NCBI GenBank assembly: GCA_958299035.1
Contig: CATQJL010000305.1
Span: 72,136,792-72,200,791, forward strand
Length of the DNA: 64,000 bases
Reading direction: 5' to 3'
Source of the DNA: Cylicocyclus nassatus
Taxonomy: Eukaryota; Nematoda; Chromadorea; Rhabditida; Strongylidae
Notes under the pieces: generated by a model
Seen by the model: the letters and a program-made list of their open reading frames with translations, nothing else
Databases searched by the model: none
Told to the model about the DNA's origin: nothing
Made by a program: the position numbers and the translations under genes
Shown here: positions 10,553 to 22,301 of the stretch, in pieces
Layout: every line of letters starts with the position of its first letter
Position numbering within the stretch: the stretch's first letter is position 1

Positions 10553-11572
10553 GGATAAATAAATAATATAAATAAACATAAATACCGTTTCTTTAGTAAA
10601 TTTATGAGTGTACTTGTTGTTTGAGGTACTTAGCCTGCTTTTCATAACGATTTTTATCATATTCTCAGAGTACGATACCAATCTCAGCCCAGGTGAAGGG
10701 GGTCATCGGGAGTTTGGCCTCAAAGTGAAGGGGGTAAGATCCATCACTCCCCCTATCGCAACTATGGTTCGGACGAACAGCAAATCAGATCGTGAACGTG
10801 AAACAGACCTACGAGGAATGGTCTCAATTGTTAGATCCAACGTTTTCGGAAATAAATCATGATTTACTAGTGCATTAAAGTACTGGAACACTTCCAGAAT
10901 AAATGCGGTCTTCGTTAAGTAAGGAAGTAGCTCTTGGCCGTATTTTTGGCTCCAATTTAAAAACTATCTGAGCATAATCGTTTTTATAACAGATCGGTGC
11001 CGAAGTATGAAAGCTGCAAAGCAGACTCGATCGCTTCGAGCGATTAGCAAGTAGATGAGGAGCAGTATAAAAATTTTGATGCATTCCTTCTCGCTCTTTT
11101 GGAGGTCCGTGCATGCAAATTCGGCAGATGAGGCTTGTTGACTGCATGCAATGTAGCCCCATATTTGATCCCATTTGGAAAAGATATTGATTGAGATACG
11201 AACCTCTTGAAAGCTAGAACCTTCTTTTAGAATAAAAGTTTTATTTTCATTTGCAAGGCAATGGAAAATGCTTGCATGTTTTTTAGACGTCAGGATTGGT
11301 AGCAATGTGCCGCTTGGACAGTAGACAATGGTGAACGAATGATCGTTACTTGCTGCCTGATTTTGATCAAAAACCAAGAAGCTATGGACAAAAACATTTA
11401 GAGTGGCCATTTTTTTCAATTACTTTGTAATTTCATGACATGGAGGTTTGGAAGGAAATTATTGATGCGGAGCAGGCATGATGAGTGCTGGATGAAATGC
11501 GAACGAGAACCATTGGATAAAATTGTGATCCATTTGTTCAGCTCTATGAGTGTGATTTGATTTGATACTTAC
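10553..11572. other. Intron 2 segment with right arm repeat and a long open frame
   Basis: Holds the right arm repeat (10684-10775, direct GGTGAAGGGGGT blocks and an inverted CCATAGTTGCGATAG). A 151-codon minus-strand open frame at 11419-10964 begins MKKMATLNVFVHSF; I find no family for it and no good splice sites. It lies just downstream of Srab exon 2 and does not resemble Srab exon 3. An (AAATAA)-rich stretch lies at 10555-10585. Confidence 0.4.
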
Positions 11573-11889
11573 CTCAAAAATAATAAATACTCCAGCGTGG
11601 AGTACGATAGAGAAGAATAGGAGTAGGTATATTGCCTGAAAACAGAAAAGCGTACTTCTCAAACCACATCATGAGTTGCACCTGGTGATTGAGTAGACTT
11701 TCGAAAACTATACTTTCACTTACAATAGCTTACCTTGATATTTTTATGGACCGGAAACGTCCATAGTCCTTTACGAATTGCAATAACAAATACGATTGTT
11801 GCAGCGCTGACGAAGATATGAATACATTGACTGACTATGTAGTATGGATTTGTAATTAATTGTAAACCAGTTTTACAATCATATGTCAT

Positions 11890-13019
11890 CTAAACAATTA
11901 GTTATATATTACATGGAACCAACTAAGCGTTGAAACTAAACTTTCGGTTAGTATAACTTTGTTTTTTGAAAAACTGCATTAAATTTAGAATCAGAAAATC
12001 TGTTTGAATTTTAGGAAATCGGATTCTCTCAGAGTGATGCACCAACGTAAGAACGAGGTAGAAGAAACGAAGTTCGATAAATATGGATGAAAAGAAGATG
12101 TGAGTGACAAAATGATACTGTCAGATTGTTCGTAAAATAATGTCGCATAACATCCTACCGCAGCAGGGTACACACGAAAGAAAGTGATTAGTATACTGTT
12201 TAACAGAGCAAAGCAAGCTTTACGGTGGTACAAATAACGGCGCAAACGTTCCTTATGTTTGGAACCAGAATTCAAAAATTTTAAACACCCAAGGTCGTTT
12301 CACTGCCTATAAAATACTTAAGGATCTCCAAATTACACGGGTATGTAACCTCCACATTGGACGCTCATGCATACAGTTGTGAAGTTTTTCTGTGGTTAAA
12401 ATACGAGAGAAAGATAGATTACAAAAAAGGTCAGTGCTGATATGTTGTGGGTTTTTCCGTTTTTTTGAATTTTGATATTTCTCGAGAACTAGCCTTTGTA
12501 GAAAACTGAAAATTCATCATACTTGCAAGGGTTTATACCTAGAAATACCTAACTGGAGAAGCTTAGGATTGCTTAGGCAAAAACATGCCAAACTTCGCTT
12601 TCTCGATTTTCAGCCATGGAAAATTCACGAATGCATACAGGTGTGTAATGTAGAGAGTTCTCGCGTGAGCAATGAATAAAAGCAGCTTTAAGCTTCACGG
12701 ATGGTACAAACAACGGCGCAAATTTTCCTTATGATTAAAACTAAAGTTCAAAAATCTTCGACACCCAAACTCGTCTCTCCGTTCCCTGTATTTTTTAAGA
12801 CGAAGATAGAATTTTTTTTCGATTTTCGAGCATTGAAGCCCTTTGAAATTTGACTTTGAACTACATTCAAATTGAGCTTGTTGGTGAGCTTCATTTTGTA
12901 GAGGCTTGCTTTGCTCTATCAAACGTTGCCCTTCAGCATTTATTCGTGCTAAATATGTTGCGATATTGCGTGAAACGGCCTAACAACTAACAGTAAGTAA
13001 ATGAAATTAATTAATAACA
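11890..13019. repeat. Two direct copies of a degenerate repeat upstream of Srab exon 1
   Basis: GGTACAAATAACGGCGCAAA (12225) and GGTACAAACAACGGCGCAAA (12700) begin two similar blocks of about 85 bases in the same orientation. The block CTTCGCTTTCTCGATTTTCA (12594) is related to internal sequence of the mariner-like palindromes (compare 54500 and 55830). Probably remains of such elements. No gene seen. Confidence 0.45.
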
Positions 13020-13650
13020 AAGAGTAATATTAGGGAACAGCTGGCAAGCCCGACTCCGCCCGGTCTGTCAATAATGTAATCGTTATCAACATGATCACAT
13101 ATCCCCTGTGCCGAGGCGTAACGAAGGGGAGGAGGGGGAAGGCCCCCCCCCGAGAATGGGTCGAGAAATTTTTGAAAATTACATAAATGTGTTATAAAAA
13201 TGAAGCGACTTATTTTTACTTGAAACTAATTGAAATAATTTTTGAGAAATTTTAAAAATCCAAATTAGCCTTGTAAAAAAATTTTTTGGTGGCTGCAGCC
13301 ACGCCCGCTTCTTCTGAAATTTTGGGGTCAGGGGCACGCAAAAGTTTTGGGAAGCATCCGAAAAAATTTTTGTTCCCCCTCCCCCCGAGCGGAAATCCTA
13401 GGTACGACGCTGCCCTGTGCTGTGCCAACTTTAGGCCCCGTAGCTCAAATTCTTCAAAAAATCGATAAAGTCGATATCGATTGGTAACAAAGAGTAACCT
13501 ACGACACACTCTTCTCCCGGAACTGTATGTGTGCAAAGTTTTGTTCGAATCGGTTCAGAAATAAAATATTCTATTTGAACATACGTACAGACACACACAT
13601 ACACACAGACAAAAGTTCAGCTTTGTATATAAGGTTCGATGATAAAGAAA
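13020..13650 (+). repeat. Dispersed repeat with CAGCTTTGTATATAAG tail
   Basis: The block GTAGCTCAAATTCTTCAAA followed by ATCGATAAAGTCGAT, then GTATGTGTGCAAAG, GAATCGGTTCAG and an ACACACA tract ending in CAGCTTTGTATATAAG. The same order of motifs recurs at 27180-27400 and in part at 49560-49740 and 54395-54445. It resembles the 3' tail of an abundant transposon family that I cannot name with certainty. Two GC-rich patches with poly-C runs (13140, 13380) lie on its left. Confidence 0.5.
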
Positions 13651-16359
13651 GTTTGAATTTCAAGGAGCTCTGCAAATGAAAAGTTTGAAAATGGCAAAAG
13701 TGATTGAGTTCTCAAAGCACAGTGAAGAATTTAAATTCGTTGACTGAGTATTTGGCATTTTAGTTGATAAAAAATCAAAATCATTTGGTGCAAATTTGGG
13801 TCTTTGGCTAACGTTTTGGTATATATAAGGCTACCATTAAACTTTATAAGCATTTATATATTATGCATATTCCAAGATTAAGAGAAAGAAGAAAGTTTTA
13901 GTGCCCTATAACCTATCGGGCTAATGCTGCCGAATACCCTATAAATATGGTATGGGAATAACTCAGTATGTGTTTTCACAGGCGAGTGAAAGTGTGCCTA
14001 TACGTTCATCGTTAAAGAAAGTTTTCGCAAGAAAATATGTTGTCATCACATTATGAAATTTTACAGAAGACATAGGATGTGCAGACAACAAATCAATATC
14101 CTGTTTTGCTCGACAATTATGCAGATATTAGTCTGAGGTGGATTTTTTTTGCAAAATTGTATTAGAACACTCTGAAGGAAGAATTCGCTGAAGACAACTG
14201 TACTAACCATCATCGATTTAGACTAAAACATGCAAATTCACAAAAAAAATTGGTTCTTTGTTTCCTTGGATGTGTGGAGTGCACTGAACGAGTACCTGCT
14301 TTGCAAAATAATTGAAACTGTTAGAAAGCAATAAATCTTACTGTAGGAGAGACGATTAGCGCAAATAAGCCTAAAGGCTAATTTTTTGAGCAAGTGTAAG
14401 ACCAATGTCAAAGAGCTTTTTGTGAGCGCAGATAAACTGTCACGATTGTTATACACTTGAGGAAATTCGAGATTTTTCTTCGACTATTCGAATATCGACT
14501 AATGTTGGAGAACCTAAATTTTTGATCATTCGACTATCGAATATTATTGGAGAATACTTTCGAATATTCAACTTTTGAATGATATCCGAACATCTAATAT
14601 CATTCGTTATTTGAATATCGAATACCATTTAATTTCTGAATACTATTCGAATAATCAATGTTATGAGGTATTTGCTGTGAGAGACCAAAGCATCTAACAG
14701 TCAGTTGTTTCGTGAAAGTATTGAGAATAGACATTTTTTAATGTTACAATTTGCGATGAAAAAACGGCTTAGTGGTGGCGTCAAGAGACTTGAAAACTCA
14801 AAAGCGTACTTCTATGACGGCTGTGAAGAGATTTTTCGAACTTCGAATAAAATTATACACCCTTCATTGAGATTTGTGGATTGATATAGAGGCTCCCAAA
14901 AGCATGTAGGTCCGTGGGTTGACATGAACTTAGCCTTAGAGTGTGGAGCGACTTATCAGTCTCTCTTCACTACTGTAATGTCAACGTAGAAATTTTGAAG
15001 AGGGTTTTGATACTCAAGAGCCGTATTTTGCTCAAGAAATGGAACCAAAAAGGCCGAAAATTTCACATTATACTCCTAGCGGTCACTATATATGAAGTTT
15101 GCGCTCAACCCTAATGCTCTATCCACAATTATGCACGTATATCGCAAGGAATGTTTTTCAACGCTGTTCAAAAACTTGATTGCACATTTGGAAAGCGTTA
15201 GGCGAGACTTAACTATTCATAAGTTGAGTGATAAAGATCAAACTCCGATACTTAAATGAAGTTTTGAGAAGATAACTGCTATTCAGGTTGTAAAGTGATC
15301 GGAATCTGCTTTAGAGATTAATTTGGAGAAAAGATTCTTCGAAAAAGATTTTTTGCTCCTTTTTGACATAAGAAAGAACGAATGATGTTTATGAAGCAGA
15401 AAAACCAAGAGTTTTGCACTGCATGCAAGTCACAACCAATTGAATCAGTTTTGTGTTTTGTAAGAGGGGTTCATCTTTGGTATAGCCGAAGCACAGACGA
15501 TAGTATAATCAAATCAAACTCGTTGTCCAATAAAAGGAAAATTTCGGCTTTCTAATAGTCAAAAGGAAATCTTTATGGTTTCAGAGATTAGATATGAAAC
15601 AATTAGTGATTACCCAATTACTTCAGATGTAAGATGGTCATTTATGAAAAAATGGACTTGCATCGAAATTTGATAGAGAATAGATATTAAGCTTCAGCAA
15701 AAGTGTAATCCTTTGTATCAAATGCCTTGTCAACGCATTTTTGCATTTTAAATATCTTATAGGAATGCAAAAAGTGGAGTAGCTGATGAACAGAAAAAGC
15801 AAAAGGAAATAAAACAGGAAGTTGAAGGCATCGGACAGATTCCCTATTTGCATCTTAAAACAGAATTTATAAATTTTCTGAAACGAATACGTTTGAACAG
15901 CAGCGTGTTTCCTTTTGCAACATAATCGTACGTTGTTGAGAGAAAATCAAAAGCACTTAAAAAGCCGAGAATAAGCCTCTTCAATTTGCTATCAACGTCT
16001 GCACAACCACTGACCTGAAATCATAGTGACTGTGCATGAAATTGGTATTAGCAAGTAATTACAGTTGATCAGCGGCTGCAGAAACGAGCCAAAGGACAAG
16101 AGAATTACCCATTCTGCTTTTGCAGACTTTAGGGCAATATCAGAGGTGATTTAGACGCATTCGAGTAAATTTAGTCTTTGCGCAGTTCTGATCGCAACTT
16201 TACGCTCCTTTCTAAAAGCAACACTTGCTACAGCTAACTTTGGTAGATCTTCACTCAACACTTTGAAAGCATAACCTACTTATTGAACAATTTAATGACT
16301 GCCCACGCACTTACATGTAGGAAGAAACCTCTGAAACTATTTTATTATGGTCAAGTTAT
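13651..16359. other. AT-rich stretch with TTCGAATA-type motifs at 14470-14665
   Basis: From about 14470 to 14665 the sequence is full of ATTCGAATA, CGAATATCG and GAATACT motifs, like the arrays inside the hAT-like element at 49146-50769, so this is probably a degraded relative. The rest is AT-rich with no coding signal I trust. Confidence 0.4.
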
Positions 16360-18420
16360 CTCAAAAACTACCAGCATGGGAAACCACTGTGACTCGACAG
16401 CATCAGTAACGTTGCTTCTGCATGTCTTACTATAATGCTTTACAACTCTACTTACTCCCGAATGTAGAAAAAACACTAGAAACATTAAATAGAACCAAAG
16501 TGTTTGATTTGTACAATCCAGAAAAGATAGAAAACGATGTTATTGACAAGAACGCTCTCGGAATATTAAAACTCATTTTGTCATAGCTCCAATAAATAAG
16601 GCATCAAACACAGTTTTATATGTAAAAAATTTCACTTTCAATGATGAGAAAAGAAATGGAACAGTCAGCTATGGACGGCTCTTTACAGATAAGAACTACT
16701 CTGCTAGAAAATTAAGCTCATGATGAACAAGTAGAATATTGAATTCTGGATCTCAACTACGTAGAAAAGCAAAATGTTATACCTAGAATTTATGTGGTAG
16801 TATTCCAAAAATACACAAGACACCACCAGACTCTGGTATATTACCGAAGCCAAGAGATCTACGCCTAAGCCTCTTTACAAAATACTGCAAGCAATACTTG
16901 CACATATTAGAAAACATTTCATGAACTATTGCAGAGTTTTTGTTTATCAAAGGACTGGAATAAAACATTTTTGGGCTATAGAATAGTAGTCAAGTGCTGA
17001 AAGAATTGTTGACAGTTAATGATAATTTAGAAATATGTCCAGCCGACTTCCCTACTAGTTTGTTCATCGATCTACCACATAACCTAGTCAGATTCAATCT
17101 CAGAAAACTTATATGCTTATGCATGAGAGGATATAAGTGTTCAGAATATATAACAATAAAATATCTTAGGTTGATGAAGATACGGCACAACGCAGATGTT
17201 ATCAAGTCGGAGAAATATTCTATATGATAGATTCTATACTGGGATTAAGCTATCTATATTTTGGTGGAGTTATAAACAACTAAAAGACACAAAGGCTGCT
17301 GCATGACGAAGGCGCAAAATCTGTATTACTCGAGCGGGCGCGAACACGGCGTGTGCTTATTTTCACCGTTGTAAATCCTGCGCTTCTTGCGCTCTGCGGC
17401 CAATAAACTCAGATAATCGCCGAGGCAGGCGGTACGCAAACTCGCGCTTTTCTGCAAGCTCTCGTCAAATAATCTCTTTCAGCAGGCGCTCGGACTCTTT
17501 TTATGCAGTTTCGGGTGTACGCCGAGCAAAGTAACGCTCTACATAACGAGGTGCCATCCATGGTTCAATTACCTGAGTACTGGGTACTTTCTGTCAGCGG
17601 AAAGTACCTGCGGGCTGCGCTGTCCTTTACAAAGGACCGCGCGGCCCGTAATAATTTTGCAAATTCTCGCGAAAAGTCCGCGAGAATGCGACTGCGCCGC
17701 GAGTAATCTAAGAAAAAACCCATTCCTTCCTTCGAGCATTCATCTAAAATTTAGCCAAAATTCTTCCAAATATCTGCAAACGGATCGCAAGAAATCAGCG
17801 AACTATTTTCCCGGTGCCCGCTTGCCCATAAATCGCACGGCCGCCTGACTCCGGCGACTATCTGAGAAGCGGCGTTCGCGCCCAAAGATTTTGCGCCTTC
17901 GTCATGCAGCACCCTATACCTCAGGGAGCTTCGTGTAGCCCACAGATAGCAGACCTTACTCTATCATATATGGATTTTGTATTCTTAAGAGAAAAGAACT
18001 TTAAGTCATAGCCTAAGTTGTAGAATCAAACGTAGAGATATCTAGATGACACACTGCTCGTCTCTAAAGATGCATCACACTTTGAAGGATTCTGAAAGAA
18101 ATATATCATCATTTTTCTAGAAATAAAAGTGACACTGACCTAACAAAAAAACTTTTAGACTTGACCCTCAAAATATTTCATAATAAAATTGAGTTAGTAT
18201 GTTAACAAGACAGGTACAATTTAAAAATATTTAAATATCCACACTGTGTGTCTAATATACTCAGATAAATATTGTACAACATTTGCACTTTAGAAATCTT
18301 CAGAGTTTACAGAAATTGCTCTAACTACACACATTTTAAAGAAATGCTAAAATGGATAGGACTTCTGAAACAAATGAGTAGGAATATCATATTTTTATGT
18401 GTAGACATCATAATCTAGTC
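16360..18420 (+). pseudogene. Penelope-like reverse transcriptase, heavily decayed
   Basis: Reverse transcriptase of a Penelope-like retroelement, broken by many stops and shifts. Recognisable pieces in order: SIPKIHK at about 16800-16822 (family motif xPKIHK), LFIDLPHNLV at 17062-17091, IPQGASCSPQIADLTLSYM at 17915-17972, and the catalytic RYLDDTLLVS at 18036-18065. The last keeps both aspartates. Translations of later stretches resemble the region after the catalytic motif, to about 18420. A 621-bp MITE (17294-17914) is inserted just before the PQG motif. No GIY-YIG domain is visible at its 3' end, so it is truncated or of an endonuclease-lacking type. Confidence 0.65.
17294..17914. mobile_element. 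MITE with GGCTGCTGCATGACG ends, inserted in the Penelope-like RT
   Basis: Left end GGCTGCTGCATGACGAAGGC; right end its complement, with the match running about 35 bases (through GCAAAATCT and GGCGCGAAC). The interior is much more GC-rich than the host RT sequence. It splits the RT between KQLKDTK and IPQGAS. A target duplication is not clear by eye. A shorter copy lies at 4586-4742. Confidence 0.8.
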
Positions 18421-19344
18421 GATAGACGAATTCCTAGTCCCATACATTTTCCTCTTTTACGTAACTTTCACGATACGAGGTTTGACGCTAGCGCTTCTAA
18501 GGTCGCGGCGGGAGTACTCTAGTATGAAAAAGATATAGCTATTTGTTCGGATGACATTTGTCATTTTCTTTGTCGTACACCTATATGTTCGCTTAATTTG
18601 CATGCTTGCACACCTCATCTTTGATTTTGAATTTTGCTAATTTCGAAACTTCCTTCTGAACTAATGACGACGGACACCAAGGAAGTTGCACTACCGGTAT
18701 AGTTCTAAGTCCCGAAACCGAATAGTATAGAAAACATACAAAAACACTGAATTTCTTGTGTTCCTAACCCTGTTCCCATCTATCCTTTTTATCATTTTTA
18801 TCATATGCTTTTTATTACTAAAAACACAAAAGTTGTCCTAAAGTACAATTAACTTAGTGGTATTACAAATGAGCTTGACACTACGGGCTTGAACACCAAA
18901 TTTTTCGAAAATATCGCTTTTACCAAATCATGATTTTTTTCGAGTGCAGTCGACTGCGTAATAGCGTATTGGGAACGCGCATTAAGAGAATGTTCAAATG
19001 AAAAGGACCCGCAAAATTTCAAGAAAAAACCAAAAGCATGAAAGTGTTACATTCTAAGCGAAAATGCACAGTCAGAAGAGCAAAGGCAGACTATATTTTA
19101 TCCTTATGAGTATATAAGAAGAGTTTTATCGTGTAGCGTTCAAATCAAGGATCCTTTGAATATGATACTCCATTTCTTGGTGGGTACCTTACAGCCTTTT
19201 TTTACTGGCAGATTCATTGAATTTGAAAAACGCTAATGATCTCAAATAATAGCTAAAAATGATAAATTTTGACACTTTATTCCAATAATAAAAAATAAAG
19301 ACAGTTTTCGAAAAGTGGTCTCAGCGGATATGATTTCCAGAACG
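18421..19344. other. No recognisable feature
   Basis: AT-rich sequence between the Penelope-like remnant and the small open frame at 19345. Nothing supportable seen. Confidence 0.5.
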
Positions 19345-19626
19345 CTAGAAGTTTAAAATAGGTACCTCAAAAAATGCACAAATTCTAACTTCGAAAGATC
19401 CACGGGACTGATCTTGGTTAATATTTGGAAAATATTCTTCAGGAAATGGCCTTGCACAATTAAAGTAGGTAGAATTCTCCATACAGACGACAACGTAAGA
19501 ATAAATTGCGCAGACAGACATTTTTTGCGATAGACCATCTAATTCGTAAGCCGCAATAATTATATAGTGGTTGTGATTGCAGGTTTTCAGTAATTCATCC
19601 TTACTACCGAAGAATCTTTCGTTCAA
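19345..19626 (-). CDS. Hypothetical open frame of 93 codons
   Basis: A complete open frame, MNERFFGSKDELLK to EVPILNF and a stop, with an aromatic- and Cys-containing middle (CMENSTYFNCARPFPEEYF). A possible donor (GAG then GTACCT) lies near 19363. Amino acid make-up looks like a real exon of a secreted or membrane protein, but I recognise no family and see no partner exons. Chance openness remains possible. Confidence 0.3.
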   Translation of the reverse strand: MNERFFGSKDELLKTCNHNHYIIIAAYELDGLSQKMSVCAIYSYVVVCMENSTYFNCARPFPEEYFPNINQDQSRGSFEVRICAFFEVPILNF

Positions 19627-19857
19627 GTGGGTACGTATTTACGACGCCAAAATTCAAGTAACTGGAAACATCCTGTCAAACAAAACGTTTCTTTGGGGGG
19701 GGGGGGAAGGGGAGTAAGAGTAATAGCCATCTAGAGGTGCTAAATAGATCATCTACTATACTACAGTGAGGGAAATACTAGCGAAAGCAAGATTGTTCGC
19801 CATCTTCTGTGTTCTCTCTGTGTTCCCCTATTTTTCAACAAATCTTCTTAATCTTAA

Positions 19858-20213
19858 AGGCAGCGTCCAGGCAAGTCTGGACACATGGGGATCTCCTGTG
19901 GATAGTAATTTTGGGGCCCTAACTAAGCCACTGCCCAACCGGCAGCTCAGGTAGTGCTCCAACGGCTGAGATAATCCTCTCGAAACTGGACCCCGCGATC
20001 GTATTTCGCATGGATTCATGGCGCAAAGCGTGGATCCTGGCGCGAAACTGCCATGATTCCATGCGAATACGATCGCGGGGTCCAGTTTCGAGGGTAATAT
20101 CTCAGCCGTTAGAGCACTATCTGCGCTGCCGCTTGGGCAGTGCCTTACTTAGGGTCCCAAAAGTACTTTCCACGTAAAAACCCCATAGGTCCAGATCTGC
20201 CTGGACGCTGCCT
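19858..20213. mobile_element. TTAA-flanked palindromic MITE
   Basis: TTAA at 19854-19857 and 20214-20217 flank ends AGGCAGCGTCCAGGCA and its complement. The arms pair almost to the centre (CTGGACCCCGCGATCGTATT on the left, its complement on the right near 20062-20085). TTAA duplication is the hallmark of piggyBac-type insertion; the ends do not match canonical piggyBac termini, so the superfamily is inferred from the target site only. Confidence 0.75.
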
Positions 20214-20554
20214 TTAAGATCAGCGCAAGTTCTCTTGGCTAAGGGCAAATCGTAAAGCTTAATGACAGGTCGGCAACTTTACAGCAACTTTTTATTTTTA
20301 GCAGAAAAAAATCAAAAGCTCGGGAAATTCAAGTGTTGTAGAATGGCTTGTATTGCCGTCAGGATCATGCGATGGGACTGTAGCGGCGATAGTGGGGTTG
20401 TGGGAGGGGAGGATTTAAACGCAGGATATTTGCTTAGCAAAAGAGAAACCCGGTAGCAAAATAGCTTTACATACTACGGGGATGACGGTAGCGGTCCCAG
20501 GATTTTCTTTCGGAGGGGTACAACACTTTTTTGAATAAAGATGCGTGGCGTTGA

Positions 20555-20962
20555 AGGCAGTGTCTCACCAAAATTTAGTTGCTGAAATTTTTGCATTTTG
20601 CAAGCCTGTTGGACCCTGTCTAGCACTGTATGGGCTTAGAATCGCACGAAGTTCCCAAAAACCCCGTTTTCTGGAGGCCCCGCGGAAGCAACGTGTACGA
20701 GTTGTACCTTCCAACTTCAGGCTCAGCTACAGTGGCAGCAAAGAGGGGAGGTGGATGCCAAGTGGAAGGACATGTTCAAACGCGTGAGGGAGGAGACCGA
20801 AGGAGTCGTCCGCGCGTATCAATTCGCTCTCTGCGTACCACTTTGAGCGAATTTTTCTCAGCGCGGAGGGGTCAATTTGAGTGAGACTTGTTGCAATGGC
20901 CTATTTGGAGGTCCCTATAATGTGAAGATCCGCACGACCTCAACTTTGGTGAGACACTGCCT
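20555..20962. mobile_element. Second TTAA-type MITE with related ends
   Basis: Ends AGGCAGTGTCTCACCAAA and its exact complement, flanked by TTGA (left, one mismatch) and TTAA (right). The first six bases, AGGCAG, are shared with the element at 19858, which lies only 340 bp away in the same family neighbourhood. The interior is not palindromic. Open frames inside (20545-20884) are chance products of GC-rich sequence. Confidence 0.7.
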
Positions 20963-22301
20963 TTAAGGGCGGGGGCACACATCACGCGACTTCATCGCCT
21001 CGCGAATCTCTCGACGAAACAATTTTTACAAAATCATTACATGCTGATCATGGCATGGGTGGCTGCCGTTACACCATCAAAAATATATTTTTATACGACT
21101 AATTTGAACTTTGAAAAAAATCGAAAGCTATTTCAGTTATTTACAAGAATAAATAAATCACTTGCTCATTTTTATAACACATACGAGTAGAAAGTTTCTC
21201 GACTTATTCATGAGGGTGAGGGGGCTTCTCCCTCCATTGGTCGACCACTTGGGGATAAGGTCAATTTCTGCACCATTGCCACAAGATGTCCAGTAAGAAC
21301 TGATCTCGAATTTGTGTCATATGATGCTTCAAACTATCTCTTCAAAAGACATTCCACAGAATTGTTTATCTAAGAATGTGAGAATAGTCAGGCTAATGGT
21401 TTTTGAGGTATGCAGAAATGGGAATTTCATGCTTTTATTTTCTGCTCTGCAACTGAATGAACTCAAATCCTTTCTGAACCATTTCAAGTTGAGTATTTGA
21501 GTCATTCTGTACTGTTACATAGCCTAGTTGCATTTGCAAGATTTGTTCCTCTATAAAGCATAATGATATATCAAAAAATACCTGCGCAAGAGCAGGTTAT
21601 GTTCAAAACAATGAGGCTCCACACAAACTTTCAAATAAGGAACTTTCCCTGTTTATGAAACTTTAGAAATGTACCTATGATTGACTATCCTTCAAAATGG
21701 TTTTGGAATTAATTTCAAAATATTTTTAAGTCTCAAAATTCTCAGGAATGCAAAATGCCACTGTTTTTTTTCGCAAGCTTGTTTGGAAGGAGCTAAAATC
21801 CAAATAAATTGTAAATTTTCGTTTTCAGCAATGTTAGAGGCAAAGGCCTCCTGCACATCTTTTTCACCCTGGAGTGGGCGAAACATTTCAAGTGGAGTAG
21901 CGCGTCCGCACCGCTGGAGATTTTGCAAGCGCACAGCGCTGGCATTTTGCCAAGCAAAGACTAAGGAGAATAAGGAGACGCAGACATTTGTGCTTAGCAG
22001 AATATGATATACTGTAGCTGCGAAACGGCGTGAGATGTTGCGGGGCGGACTCTCGCCAATCCAATTTCCGTACATTGGGTTGGAAAATACTGTCTTCAGC
22101 GCTCAATTTCAAAGCAAAGGGATTGGTTCCAAAAAGATACCGCATAGCTTGTTAATTTCTGCTTTCCTACAGAGTACATTCTGATAAGACGATTCAAGAC
22201 ATATTCGAAAGATAAAGCAGCCAATTTGTGATTTGCCTATCGCATTATAACGATGATAGGTGAAAATAGATGCATGTTCGATCAGCCGTCAAGTCCTTGG
22301 C
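20963..22301. other. No assigned gene; one GC-richer patch
   Basis: 21840-22080 is higher in GC and open in both directions (108 codons plus, 127 codons minus). The plus frame contains CTSFSPWSGRNISSG, which is suggestive of an exon, but I find no splice pair or family. The remainder is AT-rich and empty to my eye. Confidence 0.35.

Larger units (their letters stand above)
674..11889 (-). pseudogene. Srab-class nematode chemoreceptor, six exons, broken in exon 4
   Basis: Serpentine receptor of class ab, expected to act as a seven-transmembrane chemosensory receptor in neurons. Exons on the minus strand: 11889-11734 (156 nt), 11635-11573 (63), 3865-3647 (219), 3600-3354 (247), 1413-1227 (187) and 835-674 (162). 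The intact paralogue at 40360-43447 has 162, 63, 219, 251, 187 and 162 nt with the same intron phases. Visible family marks: a Cys near the N-terminus, TM1, HKNIK at the end of exon 1, IERTMATVW after TM3 in exon 3, RYQVQENV before TM6, and a C-terminal KQW followed by TGA. Exon 4 is 4 nt shorter than in the paralogue; it starts in frame, meets a TAA, and resumes homology in another frame (VDVVNYFLTGLNF). Linking exons 1-2 to exons 3-6 across a 7.7-kb transposon-filled intron is inference from matching phase, order and lack of a nearer partner. They could instead be two partial genes. Confidence 0.7.

Noticed and set aside
10964..11419. 151-codon minus-strand frame near Srab exon 2, considered as Srab exon 3
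   Set aside because: It lacks the PC...R...ERT pattern that every Srab third exon shows; the true match lies at 3865-3647.
21692..22075. 127-codon minus-strand open frame
   Set aside because: The opposite strand is equally open, no splice sites fit, and no family is recognised; GC-rich composition explains it.
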